From assembly GCA_009704945.1 (NCBI GenBank), contig WLDG01000002.1:1-64000 (forward strand): a stretch of 64,000 nucleotides of DNA, read 5' to 3'. Position 1 is the first letter of the stretch. Each line of letters starts with the position of its first letter. Of the stretch, positions 8,320 to 17,601 are shown in pieces. A program made the translations under genes and the position numbers. This DNA comes from Actinomycetota bacterium. Lineage in GTDB: Bacteria; Actinomycetota; Actinomycetes; Actinomycetales; Microbacteriaceae. The notes beneath the pieces were generated by a model. It was not told the DNA's origin, did not search any database, and worked only from the letters and a program-made list of their open reading frames with translations.

Positions 8320-8991
8320 ATGGTTTCAAACGAGCTGCTAGAGCGGCTCGGAGTTGAAATAAAGCCCGAGCTAGTTGAGCTTGCGCTTACGCACTCATCT
8401 TTCGCTTACGAAAATCAAACTCAGAGCAACGAGCGCCTGGAATTTCTAGGTGACTCCGTTCTTGGCTATGTAGTTGCGAGTTACGTCTACCAAAAGCACT
8501 CTGATCTTTCAGAGGGAGATTTAACCAGACTCAAGAATTCAATCGTTTCCGCAAATGCCCTAGCCGTGGCAGCAAATCATCTAGACCTTGGAAAGCACCT
8601 ATTGCTTGGCAAAGGTGAGCTCGCCACCGGTGGAAGGCAACGACTCAACATCCTCGCCGATGCCATGGAGGCAATTATTGGCGCTGTTTACCTCACCGGT
8701 GGGATTGAAAGTGCAGCAAAGCTAATCGAACACTCAATCATTCCTCTATTAGATGATCCAGTCTCGCTCCGAGAACTTGCTGACCCAAAAACGACCCTGC
8801 TTGAAAAACTTAAAGACGAAAAGGCCAAACCTGAATATGAAGTTAGCTTCGAAGGACCAGAACACAATCGAATGTACTTTGCCAAGTGCTATCTAGCCGG
8901 TGAACTCCTCGGTCAGGGCGAGGGAACCACAATTCGATCAGCTGAAACGTCAGCGGCTTTGGCTGCGCTGAGAACCATCGCAAATCGATAA
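8320..8991 (+). CDS. rnc: Ribonuclease III
   Basis: Double-stranded RNA endonuclease for rRNA and mRNA processing, 223 residues, standard length. The catalytic signature NERLEFLGDSVLG lies at about residues 37-49, with the second acidic cluster 'LADAMEAIIGAVYL' near 110-125. The C-terminal half is the dsRNA-binding domain, starting near 'DPKTTLLEKLKDE' and ending in the Ala-rich helix. The stop overlaps the mutM start as TAATG. Confidence 0.97.
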   Translation: MVSNELLERLGVEIKPELVELALTHSSFAYENQTQSNERLEFLGDSVLGYVVASYVYQKHSDLSEGDLTRLKNSIVSANALAVAANHLDLGKHLLLGKGELATGGRQRLNILADAMEAIIGAVYLTGGIESAAKLIEHSIIPLLDDPVSLRELADPKTTLLEKLKDEKAKPEYEVSFEGPEHNRMYFAKCYLAGELLGQGEGTTIRSAETSAALAALRTIANR

Positions 8992-9890
8992 TGCCCGAAT
9001 TACCTGAAGTCGAGACTGTTCGAGCGGGACTAGCAAATTCAATTCTCGGCTACAGCGTCCAAGCGGTTGAAATTCTGGACGCTCGCTCGTTGAAGAGAAA
9101 TGCCGGTGGACCAAAGGGGTTCAAAAAAGAAATCTTGGGAGCCAAGTTTCAGCAAGTAATCAGAAGAGGGAAGTTCTTCTGGTTCCCTATTTCCAAAGAA
9201 CGTGCCTTGGTTGGCCATCTTGGAATGAGTGGTCAAATACTGGTAAGGAAGCCAGCAGATGTTGAAGACAAGTGCACAAGAGTCATTCTTGAACTCAGCC
9301 GAGGTAGAAGCAGCAAACAAGTCAGGTTTATTGACCAGCGGCTATTTGGTGGCCTGTATTTTGACGACCTAGTTCTCACCAGCGACGGAAAACCTGCTGG
9401 ATTTGGTCCCGAAGGTAGAGTCGAGCCGCTCATTCCTAGTTCTGCTTCTCACATAGCACGCGATCTTTTGGATCCCCACTTCGACCCAGATGCGGTGGTA
9501 GAAAAGATGTTGACTCGTAAAACTGGCATAAAGAATGTTTTGTTGGATCAAAACCTAATGAGTGGAATTGGCAATATTTATGCAGATGAATCTCTCTGGC
9601 TTGCCAAACTTCACTACAACACACCAGCTGAACTCTTGAGCAAAAAGAAGGCTCTTGAGCTAATAGAGCTTGCGACTGATGTGCTACGAAAAGCAGTTGC
9701 TCAGGGCGGAACCTCTTTTGATGAGCAATATAAGAATGTCAATGGAGAAAGCGGCTATTTCGCAGTGTCCCTGAATGCTTACGGACAGACTGACGAGCCT
9801 TGTCCGCGTTGTGGCACACCCATAAGAAGAGAAGCCTGGTCCAATCGAGGAAGCCATTTCTGCCCGCGCTGTCAAAAGTTGAAGATTTAG
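8991..9890 (+). CDS. mutM: Formamidopyrimidine-DNA glycosylase (Fpg/MutM)
   Basis: Base-excision repair enzyme removing oxidised purines, 299 residues. The N-terminal MPELPEVETVR supplies the catalytic Pro2 and Glu3. The helix-two-turn-helix region includes 'NLMSGIGNIYADESLW', and the C-terminal zinc finger is complete: CPRC-x16-CPRC. Translationally coupled to rnc. Its stop codon forms a four-base tail-to-tail overlap (TTAG) with the next, convergent gene. Confidence 0.97.
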   Translation: MPELPEVETVRAGLANSILGYSVQAVEILDARSLKRNAGGPKGFKKEILGAKFQQVIRRGKFFWFPISKERALVGHLGMSGQILVRKPADVEDKCTRVILELSRGRSSKQVRFIDQRLFGGLYFDDLVLTSDGKPAGFGPEGRVEPLIPSSASHIARDLLDPHFDPDAVVEKMLTRKTGIKNVLLDQNLMSGIGNIYADESLWLAKLHYNTPAELLSKKKALELIELATDVLRKAVAQGGTSFDEQYKNVNGESGYFAVSLNAYGQTDEPCPRCGTPIRREAWSNRGSHFCPRCQKLKI

Positions 9891-10204
9891 CGCTTCAGCT
9901 TCGGCCACAGCGTAATCAATAGGGCCAATGAAGCTGAACCATAAGACCAAATTGTTCCTACCTGGTTTGCCGGGATCAGAGTGTCACCAGTGATGTCCTG
10001 CGCCGAGAAAATAATCACCACTAGAAACACACAAAGAAATCCAAGGCGCTTGGGCCAGCCAGCTCTTGCTTCAATTGCTAACAGCGTCACACCTGTCAGC
10101 GAGAGAACTAAGCCAATGGGAACCGATGCCAAATTAGTCTGATGAAAAACAGTGCCAAAGATTCCAGCCACCAGCGCCAGTGCTAAACCAATAAAAAATC
10201 CCAT
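9887..10204 (-). CDS. Small four-helix membrane protein, unknown function
   Basis: A 105-residue, very hydrophobic protein with four predicted membrane helices (about residues 3-20, 27-43, 52-69 and 82-100) and a basic C-terminus (LWPKLKR). I do not recognise its family with certainty; small proteins like this occur next to mutM or smc in related Microbacteriaceae, but no function can be read from it. Its start lies 123 bases from the smc start on the other strand. Its stop shares four bases with the mutM stop. Confidence 0.7.
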   Translation of the reverse strand: MGFFIGLALALVAGIFGTVFHQTNLASVPIGLVLSLTGVTLLAIEARAGWPKRLGFLCVFLVVIIFSAQDITGDTLIPANQVGTIWSYGSASLALLITLWPKLKR

Positions 10205-10291
10205 TAAAGGTTCAATCTACCCTTGAGAGTGCGGTTTATGGCAAGCCTGATTGGCAACACCGAATGCGCAAAGAGGGGAGGTAGCCTTGGG

Positions 10292-10297
10292 TAGGCT
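10292..10297 (+). promoter_or_regulatory. Putative -10 element upstream of smc
   Basis: TAGGCT at 10292-10297 would give a leader of about 25 bases before the TTG at 10328, which holds the ribosome binding site GGGGTGAG (10314-10321). Confidence 0.4.
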
Positions 10298-10327
10298 TTG
10301 GAGACGAGAAAGCGGGGTGAGTGGGCG

Positions 10328-13300
10328 TTGTATCTAAAGAGCATCACCCTTAAGGGCTTCAAGTCCTTCGCCCAACCCACTACCTTGCAGTTGGAACCAG
10401 GCATTACCTGCGTTGTGGGTCCGAATGGGTCAGGCAAGTCCAATGTGGTTGACGGATTGGCCTGGGTCATGGGTGAGCAGGGACCAAAGACCCTGCGCGG
10501 TGGAAAGATGGAAGACGTCATCTTTGCCGGTAGCGCCAATAAAGCTCCCCTTGGCAGGGCAGAAGTCGAACTTGTAATTGATAATTCCGATGGCCATCTC
10601 CCGATTGAATACACAGAAGTCAAAATCTCTCGCGTTTTGTTCAGAAACGGAGCTAGTGAGTATGCAATTAATGGCGAGATTTGCCGGCTACTAGACATTC
10701 AAGAATTACTGAGCGACACCGGTTTGGGTCGCGAAATGCACGTAATCGTTGGACAGGGGCAGCTCGACACAGTTCTACGAGCAACGCCCAGTGAGCGCAG
10801 AGCATTCATTGAAGAAGCAGCAGGAATCCTCAAATACCGCAGAAGAAAAGAAAAAACTGAGCGCAAGCTAGATGCCATGCAGGCAAACCTCACGAGGTTG
10901 CAAGACTTAGTGTCGGAAGTGAGGAGAAATCTCAAGCCACTAGGTCGCCAGGCAGAAGTTGCTAAGCAGGCTAAAGAAATCGCTGCTAGTGCGAGGGAAC
11001 TAAAGGGAAAACTAATTGCTACGCAACTGCGGTCACTTCGCCAACAATTAGATTCTGTCAGTAAAGACGAGGGCGATCGCAAAGCTCAAACTTCTTATGC
11101 GCAGCAGCAGCTCGAGAGCGCCAGAACTGGAATTAGAGAAATTGAAAATTCTTTTGACTCAGGAGAACTGGATTCCGCTCGTAGCAATCTGTATGCCATT
11201 GAGGCGCTAGAAACCAGGATTAGGAATCTCACAAATCTGGCAAGCCAGAAAAGAACATTGTTGGTCGGTGACACCACTACCAGCTCAAAAAATGAAGTAG
11301 ATGAGCTCAACCAGCAGCAGACCAGTTTGCAGCAGGAACTACTACAACTCGACACACAGCTTCAGGCAGTTGCTGCTGATCTCGCACAGGCCGAACAGCA
11401 CCGCGAAAGAATGGCTCTGGAGTTGGCGCGTCACGAAGCTGAATTGGATCGCGCGAGAGAAAAAGCCGAAAACAAGCGCACCGAAAAGAGCCAGATCGCT
11501 GCGCAAATCGAAAACATCGTTACCCGCCGACAGGAGAATCTGACGGCAGAGAACACCCTCAGAGGCAGCATTAGCGAGACTAGATTAAAGCTTTCTGCCT
11601 TGGAACAAGAGCGAAATATTCTTGACCCAACAGGCCAGGCTGTTTCAGACGATGCTCTTCGTCGCGCTTATGAGAATGCTCAAAGCGGGGAGCGAGAGGC
11701 CAGAAGAAGGCTAGACGCTGCTCGCGAAGAATTGCACCGAGCGGAAAGAGAACGTGATTCATTAGCTGCACGTCATGCCGCGTTGGGTCTGCTTCTAGAG
11801 CAAGAGGATGGAGCAAAGAACGTCCGTAAAGCCAACCTCAATGGAGTTGGGGAGCTGCTTGCTGATGCCATAACAATAGATTCAGGCTATGAAACAGCCA
11901 TTGCAGTTGCTCTAGGAACCATTGCCGATTCAGTTTTAGTTGAGAGTAAAGAGCAGGCCCTGGCAGCCCTTCGTTATCTAAAGCGAGAAAACCTCGGTCG
12001 CGCGGAATTTGTGATTTTCGATGGAGCTAAATCAAGAAGAAGAGTTTCAACAGGAGAATTACCAAGAGCCTCAGAGCTTGTTGAGGCTCCGGAGGGTGTC
12101 CTCGATATTCTTGACGGCTTCCTGGTTGCTGATTCACTTGAGCAAGCAGAGTCCATACGGTCTTCCGATCGACCTGTGATCACCAAGGACGGAGACTACA
12201 TCTCTCGTTCTTTGATTCGAGGCGGCAGCAACAAGCAACCCTCCAAACTTGAATTAGCAGCTGAACGAGATCGAGCTTCCAGCGAACTCCAGGACTATGC
12301 GCGCATTATTGACCAACTGACCTCCAAGCTGGAAGACGCGAAGCTGCAACTGACAGCCGCCACCCGCCTAAGTGAGCAATCGCTAGGGGACCTGCAAAAG
12401 CATGACTCAGAACTAGCAAAGAAGGCCGAAAGTCTAGGACGCGTAATAGCACAGCTCGATTCGACCAATGCTGAGATTCTTCGACTCCAGTCCGAATTAG
12501 CTGAAGTTGAATCAGCTAATTCGGAGTTAGCTAGTAAGAAAGCTTCCTACGAACAGCAACTGACTCAATTCGCTGATGTAACGGAAGTTGATCTGACAGC
12601 TAGGGAAACTGCACTAGCTGCCCTCGATAGCGCTCGCGCGAAAGAACTTGATGTCAGGGTAAGTCTCAGTGCTTTGCAAGAGCGTAAGAGTGGTGTTGGC
12701 AGAGAGCAAGTTTTGATCTCACAGCGTCTGGCCGAGGCGTTAGCCGCCGACCAGGCTCGCGCTGAGCTGCTGAACCAGCGAAAGCAAGAAGTTCTAAATG
12801 CCGAGAGCATCCTGGAATTCTCGCCAAAATTGCTGGCGAAGATTGAGCAATTGATTCTCACCGCTAGAACTAAGGTGCGAGAACTTGATGCCGAACGTGG
12901 TCAGAAGATGCAGCGACTTCAGCAACTGCGTCAACAGGCTCAGCAACTGGAAAGCCAATTGAGTTCGATGACCCAGGGCGTTCAGGAAATTGAAATGCGC
13001 TCTTACGAACTTCGACTTCAGTTGCAAAGCCTGAGCGATCGAAGCCAGGAAGAGCTCAGCTTTAGTGCTGCCGATCTCCTCAACGAATATCAAGAGATTG
13101 TTGAGACTCAGTCTGAATTAGAGACTTCCCTTCGACAGGCAGAGCGAAAACTGAACCAGCTTGGGGCATTCAACCCTCTTGCCCTAGAGGAGTTCTCTGC
13201 ACTGGAAGAGCGCCATAAGTATCTAAGTGAGCAACTAGAAGACCTGAACTCAGCTAGGGCCGATCTTCGAGGCATCATTTCTGATCTTGATGAAAAAATG

Positions 13301-13759
13301 GAGATTACTTTCCAGGAGGCATTTGCCGATACTAAGAAGGCCTTTGAGGAAGTTTTCCCAATCCTCTTCCCAGGCGGCACCGGATCTCTTTCATTAATTG
13401 ATGACCCGTCAGGTGAAACAGGTATTGAAGTCGCAGTTAAGCCGGTCGGTAAGCGTATTGAGCGGATGTCATTGCTCTCTGGTGGAGAGAGATCGCTTGC
13501 CGCAGTTGCACTACTAGTTGCAATCTTTAAAGCCAGACCAAGTCCCTTCTATGTGCTTGACGAGGTTGAGGCCGCTCTGGATGATGCCAACCTTGGCAGG
13601 CTACTTTCTGTGATTGAAACCCTGCGCGAGAGTTCGCAGCTAATCATCGTCACACACCAAAAGCGGACGATGGAAATTGCGGACGCGCTCTATGGCGTCA
13701 GCATGCGTCAGGATGGAATCACCCAGGTAGTTGGGCAGAAGCTCGACAAGGCGAGCTAG
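10328..13759 (+). CDS. smc: Chromosome segregation protein SMC
   Basis: Condensin ATPase of 1143 residues. The Walker A motif GPNGSGKSN lies near residues 31-39, a long coiled coil follows to about 490, the hinge (including 'GELLADAITID' and 'SRSLIRGG') spans about 500-640, the return coil runs to about 1000, then LLSGGERSL near 1047 and Walker B VLDEVEAALDD near 1075. I chose the TTG start at 10328 because it gives the conserved N-terminus (M)YLKSITLKGFKSFA and has GGGGTGAG at the right distance; the upstream in-frame TTG at 10298 lacks this. The ftsY GTG overlaps the smc stop. Confidence 0.96.
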   Translation: MYLKSITLKGFKSFAQPTTLQLEPGITCVVGPNGSGKSNVVDGLAWVMGEQGPKTLRGGKMEDVIFAGSANKAPLGRAEVELVIDNSDGHLPIEYTEVKISRVLFRNGASEYAINGEICRLLDIQELLSDTGLGREMHVIVGQGQLDTVLRATPSERRAFIEEAAGILKYRRRKEKTERKLDAMQANLTRLQDLVSEVRRNLKPLGRQAEVAKQAKEIAASARELKGKLIATQLRSLRQQLDSVSKDEGDRKAQTSYAQQQLESARTGIREIENSFDSGELDSARSNLYAIEALETRIRNLTNLASQKRTLLVGDTTTSSKNEVDELNQQQTSLQQELLQLDTQLQAVAADLAQAEQHRERMALELARHEAELDRAREKAENKRTEKSQIAAQIENIVTRRQENLTAENTLRGSISETRLKLSALEQERNILDPTGQAVSDDALRRAYENAQSGEREARRRLDAAREELHRAERERDSLAARHAALGLLLEQEDGAKNVRKANLNGVGELLADAITIDSGYETAIAVALGTIADSVLVESKEQALAALRYLKRENLGRAEFVIFDGAKSRRRVSTGELPRASELVEAPEGVLDILDGFLVADSLEQAESIRSSDRPVITKDGDYISRSLIRGGSNKQPSKLELAAERDRASSELQDYARIIDQLTSKLEDAKLQLTAATRLSEQSLGDLQKHDSELAKKAESLGRVIAQLDSTNAEILRLQSELAEVESANSELASKKASYEQQLTQFADVTEVDLTARETALAALDSARAKELDVRVSLSALQERKSGVGREQVLISQRLAEALAADQARAELLNQRKQEVLNAESILEFSPKLLAKIEQLILTARTKVRELDAERGQKMQRLQQLRQQAQQLESQLSSMTQGVQEIEMRSYELRLQLQSLSDRSQEELSFSAADLLNEYQEIVETQSELETSLRQAERKLNQLGAFNPLALEEFSALEERHKYLSEQLEDLNSARADLRGIISDLDEKMEITFQEAFADTKKAFEEVFPILFPGGTGSLSLIDDPSGETGIEVAVKPVGKRIERMSLLSGGERSLAAVALLVAIFKARPSPFYVLDEVEAALDDANLGRLLSVIETLRESSQLIIVTHQKRTMEIADALYGVSMRQDGITQVVGQKLDKAS

Positions 13760-14676
13760 TGTTCCCTTTCCTTAGAAGGAATCGCAAGAGCGAGCAAGTG
13801 GAGCAGGTTGAACTACCCACGCGAAGCATTACCTCCGCGATTCGCTCACTTTTCCCAAAGAAAATTGAACTTGATGACCTAGAGGAAATTCTTATTCGCG
13901 CAGACTTTGGAGCTCAAGCTTCTGAGCAAATCACTGGAGAACTGAAGCAGCTAGCCAAACACCTAGGCCCTACCGAAGACTCAGCACTTCGAGTATTGCT
14001 ACGAGATTTGCTGACGGAAAAACTAACCAGAGAAGATTCTGCGCTAAATCTAAAGGGTGAGAGTTTCCCATACGTTTTCCTCGTGGTTGGGGTGAACGGA
14101 GTTGGCAAAACAACCACAATTGGAAAATTAGCTAAATGGCTCTCCGATGGAGGCTGGCATGTCGTGATTGGAGCAGCAGACACTTTTCGAGCTGCAGCAG
14201 TGGATCAGCTAGAGACATGGGCTAAGCGAGCGGGAGCAAAACTAGTGAAGCCCCAAACGCACGGTCAGGATCCAGCCTCCGTGGCCTATCAGGCTGTCGA
14301 GCAGGCTGTCACCGAAAGAGCCGACATAGTCATTATCGACACGGCAGGACGACTGCAAAACAAAAAAGACTTGATGGATGAACTGAACAAGATCACTCGC
14401 TCCATTCAGAAGCAGGGGTTGGTCAGTGAAGTTTTGTTGGTTCTGGATGCCACTATGGGGCAGAACGCCCTCAGCCAAGCCAGGGCCTTTGCAGAGGCAG
14501 CTGATGTTACTGGGATAGTTCTCACCAAATTGGACGGCAGTGCCAAGGGTGGCATCGCCTATGCAATTCAGCAGCAACTCAACATTCCGATTAAGCTCGT
14601 TGGAGTTGGTGAGGGCCAAGATGACTTCGCCTTCTTTTCACCAAAAGACTTTGCAACCGGGCTTGTAGCAAACTAG
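13759..14676 (+). CDS. ftsY: Signal recognition particle receptor FtsY
   Basis: SRP receptor GTPase at the membrane, 305 residues. The NG domain shows GVNGVGKTT near residue 110, DTAGRLQ near 194 and TKLDGSAKGG near 255. It lacks the long acidic A domain of the E. coli protein; the short basic N-terminus (FPFLRRNRKSEQ) is typical for Actinobacteria. GTG start overlaps the smc stop by one base, and ffh follows after seven bases, so receptor and SRP GTPase are produced from one transcript. Confidence 0.97.
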   Translation: MFPFLRRNRKSEQVEQVELPTRSITSAIRSLFPKKIELDDLEEILIRADFGAQASEQITGELKQLAKHLGPTEDSALRVLLRDLLTEKLTREDSALNLKGESFPYVFLVVGVNGVGKTTTIGKLAKWLSDGGWHVVIGAADTFRAAAVDQLETWAKRAGAKLVKPQTHGQDPASVAYQAVEQAVTERADIVIIDTAGRLQNKKDLMDELNKITRSIQKQGLVSEVLLVLDATMGQNALSQARAFAEAADVTGIVLTKLDGSAKGGIAYAIQQQLNIPIKLVGVGEGQDDFAFFSPKDFATGLVAN

Positions 14677-14683
14677 GGGCATT

Positions 14684-16141
14684 ATGTTTGACTCTCTTTC
14701 AAATCGTTTGTCTGAGACCTTCAAGTCACTGCGTGGTAAAGGTCGCCTAACAGCGGCAGATATCGATGAAACCCTTCGAGACATCCGTAGGTCCTTGCTC
14801 GATGCGGATGTGGCTCTGGATGTTGTAAAGATTTTTATAGCCAATGTGCGAGAACGTGCCTTGGGTGACGAAGTCTCGAAAGCCTTAAATCCTGCCCAGC
14901 AAGTTGTCCAAATTGTCAACTCAGAGCTAGTAAAGATTCTTGGTGGGGAAACTAGGCGCCTGCAGTTAGCGAAGACGCCGCCGACTGTAATTATGCTTGC
15001 CGGCCTACAAGGATCAGGTAAAACAACGTTTGCAGCCAAGCTAGCCAATCTTCTAAAGCAAGACAGTCAAACTCCTTTGCTTGTCGCTTGTGATTTGCAA
15101 AGACCAAATGCTGTCGACCAGTTGAAAGTGCTGGGACAAAAGATATCTGTTCCCGTATTTGCTCCGGCGGAGGGCAATGGTGTTGGCAATCCTGTTGAAG
15201 TTGCGAAGCAGGCTATCGAAAAGGCAAAGCGCGAGCAGCATTCTGTTGTGATTGTTGACACTGCTGGTCGAACTGGAGTAGACCAGGAAATGATGCAGCA
15301 GGCAATCGACATAAGAAATGCCGTAGCTCCGGATGAGCTGATATTTGTAATCGATTCAATGCTTGGTCAAGATGCGGTTGGCGTTGCAAAAGCTTTTCAG
15401 GATGGCGTTGGGATTAGTGCAGTCGCGCTAACCAAGCTAGATGGTGATGCTCGAGGAGGTGCGGCTCTTTCGGTTGCAACAATTACGGGCGCCCCGATTA
15501 TCTACAGCTCCACAGGTGAATCATTAGATGCGATTGAGGTTTTTCATCCTGATCGCATGGCAAGTCGAATTTTGGACATGGGCGATGTCCTTACGCTTAT
15601 CGAACAAGCCCAGAAGACTTTTGACCAAGAAGAGAGCAAAAAGATTGCCGAGAAAATTGCGAGTGATCAATTCACCCTGCAGGATTTTCTCGAGCAGCTG
15701 CAGCAGGTGAAAAAGATGGGAAGTCTAAAAGGCATTATGGGAATGATGCCTGGCATGGGAAAGATCAAGCAAGATCTGGATCAATTTGATGAGAAACAAA
15801 TAGACCGCACTCAGGCCATCATCCAGTCCATGACCCCACTCGAGCGCAATCAACCAAAGGTCCTAAACGGGTCCCGTCGCGTTCGAATTGCCAAAGGATC
15901 GGGAACTACTGTGACCGAGGTAAACCAATTGATGCAGCGGTTTGAGCAATCAGCCAAGGTCATGAAGTCCATGGCAAAAGGTGGACCGATGCCTGGATCG
16001 CCTTTCCCTGTGGCACCCAAGAAGGCTGCAAAGGTTGAGAAAAAGAAGGGCTCCAAGAGTGGCAATCCCGCTAAACGAGCTGCCGAGAATCAGGGGATTA
16101 GCTACCAACCAAAACAGTCTGGCAGCAGCTTCGGGCTCTGA
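14684..16141 (+). CDS. ffh: Signal recognition particle protein Ffh (SRP54)
   Basis: GTPase that binds signal sequences and 4.5S RNA, 485 residues. The NG domain has GLQGSGKTT near residue 106, DTAGRTG near 192 and TKLDGDARGG near 249. The methionine-rich M domain begins near residue 300 and includes 'GIMGMMPGMGKI' near 350 and an RNA-binding 'SRRVRIAKGSGT' segment near 400. A Lys/Gly/Ser-rich tail ends the protein. The ATG at 14684 is preceded by AGGGG. Confidence 0.97.
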   Translation: MFDSLSNRLSETFKSLRGKGRLTAADIDETLRDIRRSLLDADVALDVVKIFIANVRERALGDEVSKALNPAQQVVQIVNSELVKILGGETRRLQLAKTPPTVIMLAGLQGSGKTTFAAKLANLLKQDSQTPLLVACDLQRPNAVDQLKVLGQKISVPVFAPAEGNGVGNPVEVAKQAIEKAKREQHSVVIVDTAGRTGVDQEMMQQAIDIRNAVAPDELIFVIDSMLGQDAVGVAKAFQDGVGISAVALTKLDGDARGGAALSVATITGAPIIYSSTGESLDAIEVFHPDRMASRILDMGDVLTLIEQAQKTFDQEESKKIAEKIASDQFTLQDFLEQLQQVKKMGSLKGIMGMMPGMGKIKQDLDQFDEKQIDRTQAIIQSMTPLERNQPKVLNGSRRVRIAKGSGTTVTEVNQLMQRFEQSAKVMKSMAKGGPMPGSPFPVAPKKAAKVEKKKGSKSGNPAKRAAENQGISYQPKQSGSSFGL

Positions 16142-16164
16142 AACTAGCGCCAAACCGGTTTTTC

Positions 16165-16173
16165 TGGCAGAAT
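16165..16173 (+). promoter_or_regulatory. Putative rpsP promoter (TGGCAGAAT)
   Basis: TGG-CAGAAT fits an extended -10 element. The ten-base string GGCAGAATTT (16166-16175) occurs identically before rplS (18288-18297) and between gltA and the DUF2469 gene (24108-24117). It predicts a 5' leader of about 105 bases for the rpsP operon. Confidence 0.5.
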
Positions 16174-16283
16174 TTCACGGTTGTCTCGACCCTCTATCCA
16201 GACAGCAACCAACCTGAGCAAACTACCGAGTGTGCCCCCACGCTCACGGTGGAAACTCGCCCCCTAACTCAAACAGGAGAAAA

Positions 16284-16814
16284 GTGGCTGCAAAGATCCG
16301 CCTAAAGCGCATTGGAAAAACGCGCACCCCTCACTACCGCATTGTGGTAGCAGATTCAAAAACTCACAGAGATGGTCGAGTAATTGAGGAAATTGGCCGT
16401 TATGTGCCAACTACCGATCCATCCATCATTGAAGTTGATTCGACTCGTGCCCAGTATTGGCTTTCCGTTGGTGCTCAACCAACCGAGCCAGTAGTTGCAA
16501 TTCTCCGTATTACCGGTGACCTTGCAAACGAGAAGGGCGAGAAGAAGAACACATTGAAGCCTCAGGTTGCAAAGCAAGCTTTCTCCCCAGACAACGCCAA
16601 GAAGTCAGTTCTTCTTCCTAAAGAAGAGAAGAAGGCCAAGGCTGTCGAAGAGGTAAAGGCAGAACCAGCTGCAGAAGCCAGTGAACCAGTGGTGGTTGAG
16701 GAAGTTGCTGTTGAAGCAGCGGCTGAAGTAACCGAAGCTGTCGCTGAGCCAGCAGCTGAGCCAGTTGCCGAAGCTGTAGCTGAGGAAGCCGCCGAAGAGC
16801 CAAAGAGCGAATAA
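16284..16814 (+). CDS. rpsP: 30S ribosomal protein bS16 with long acidic tail
   Basis: The first 80-90 residues are a canonical bS16 ([20 protein letters not shown]). The GTG at 16284 with AGGAGA before it gives the expected N-terminus; an in-frame upstream start would add an unrelated 18-residue leader. At 176 residues it is about twice the minimal bS16. The extra C-terminal part, about residues 115-176, is a low-complexity Ala/Glu/Val/Pro sequence with repeated 'AEPAAEP', '[11 protein letters not shown]'-like units; actinobacterial bS16 proteins often carry such tails. First gene of the rpsP-khpA-rimM-trmD operon. Confidence 0.96.
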   Translation: MAAKIRLKRIGKTRTPHYRIVVADSKTHRDGRVIEEIGRYVPTTDPSIIEVDSTRAQYWLSVGAQPTEPVVAILRITGDLANEKGEKKNTLKPQVAKQAFSPDNAKKSVLLPKEEKKAKAVEEVKAEPAAEASEPVVVEEVAVEAAAEVTEAVAEPAAEPVAEAVAEEAAEEPKSE

Positions 16815-16817
16815 GCG

Positions 16818-17054
16818 ATGTTGGCAGCGACTCTCAAGCACTTAGTGCGAGCGATAGTAGATAACCCTGAAGATGTTGCGGTTGAGCTGCGCTCGATTGG
16901 AAAAAGTGACCTGCTTGAGATTCGCGTTCACCCAGACGATCTCGGAAGAGTCATCGGCAAGGGTGGAAAAACTGCGACTGCTCTGAGAACAATCGTTAAT
17001 GCTCTTGCCGACGGTAAGAGAATTCGTGTAGACGTGGTGGATACCGATTACTAA
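16818..17054 (+). CDS. khpA: KH-domain RNA-binding protein KhpA
   Basis: A 78-residue single KH domain with the RNA-contacting GxxG loop VIGKGGKT near residues 45-52. KhpA proteins bind RNA, often with a partner KhpB, and influence cell division and translation. The position between rpsP and rimM is the conserved one. Its last eight bases overlap the proposed ATT start of rimM. Confidence 0.93.
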   Translation: MLAATLKHLVRAIVDNPEDVAVELRSIGKSDLLEIRVHPDDLGRVIGKGGKTATALRTIVNALADGKRIRVDVVDTDY

Positions 17055-17601
17055 CACCACGTCGCTTCGGGTAGGCCGCCTGCTCAAAGCACACGGCCTT
17101 AAAGGCGCTATCAAGCTGGAGTTATACACGGACTCGCCAAACGAAAGATTTGCCGCTGGCAACGTCTTGAAGTTGCAAGTGCCGGAAACATCTCCTTGGT
17201 ATGGCAAAAGCGTGACGGTTAAGGAACTGCGCTGGTACAACAACCTTCCCGTAGTGATTCTTGAAGGCGTGGATGATCGCTCTGCAGCCGAGACCCTAAT
17301 CAAAGCCATCTTGATTGTGGAGCAAGAGGTTGATCAACTCCCGCCAGAGCAAGACGCCTGGTATGACCACCAACTAGTTGGACTTAGGGTTTTCCGGGAC
17401 GGAGTAGAGGTTGGCTCTGTAACACGAGTCGATCATTTGCCAGCTCAAGATTTGTTAGCCATCCAAACCTCGGAAAAGGAAGTACTACTTCCTTTTGTGA
17501 AAGCATTTGTGCCACAAGTGGACGTTGCACGTTCTCGAATTGACATCACACCACCCGGGGGCTTGTTTGAGGAACTGGAAGAGGAAAAGAATGCGAATTG
17601 A
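17047..17601 (+). CDS. rimM: Ribosome maturation factor RimM, probable ATT start
   Basis: 16S rRNA maturation factor binding uS19. Conserved N-terminal residues ([20 protein letters not shown]) begin at 17065, and the C-terminal PRC barrel begins near '[11 protein letters not shown]'. The frame is closed upstream by a TAG at 17029. Between it and the conserved region there is no ATG, GTG or TTG; the first is a TTG at 17167, which would remove about 40 conserved residues. ATT at 17047 would give (M)[11 protein letters not shown], a normal-length 184-residue protein, with GTGGTGG ending six bases upstream. ATT is known as a rare start (infC). A sequencing error is the alternative. The stop overlaps trmD by 11 bases. 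Confidence 0.85.
   Translation: MTNTTSLRVGRLLKAHGLKGAIKLELYTDSPNERFAAGNVLKLQVPETSPWYGKSVTVKELRWYNNLPVVILEGVDDRSAAETLIKAILIVEQEVDQLPPEQDAWYDHQLVGLRVFRDGVEVGSVTRVDHLPAQDLLAIQTSEKEVLLPFVKAFVPQVDVARSRIDITPPGGLFEELEEEKNAN

Noticed and set aside
10204-10698. 164-codon minus-strand frame over the start of smc
   Set aside because: It lies antisense to the strongly conserved Walker A region of SMC and has no recognisable features.
16562-16841. Several repetitive minus-strand frames over the rpsP tail
   Set aside because: They are complements of the Ala/Glu repeats of bS16, which create open frames by composition.
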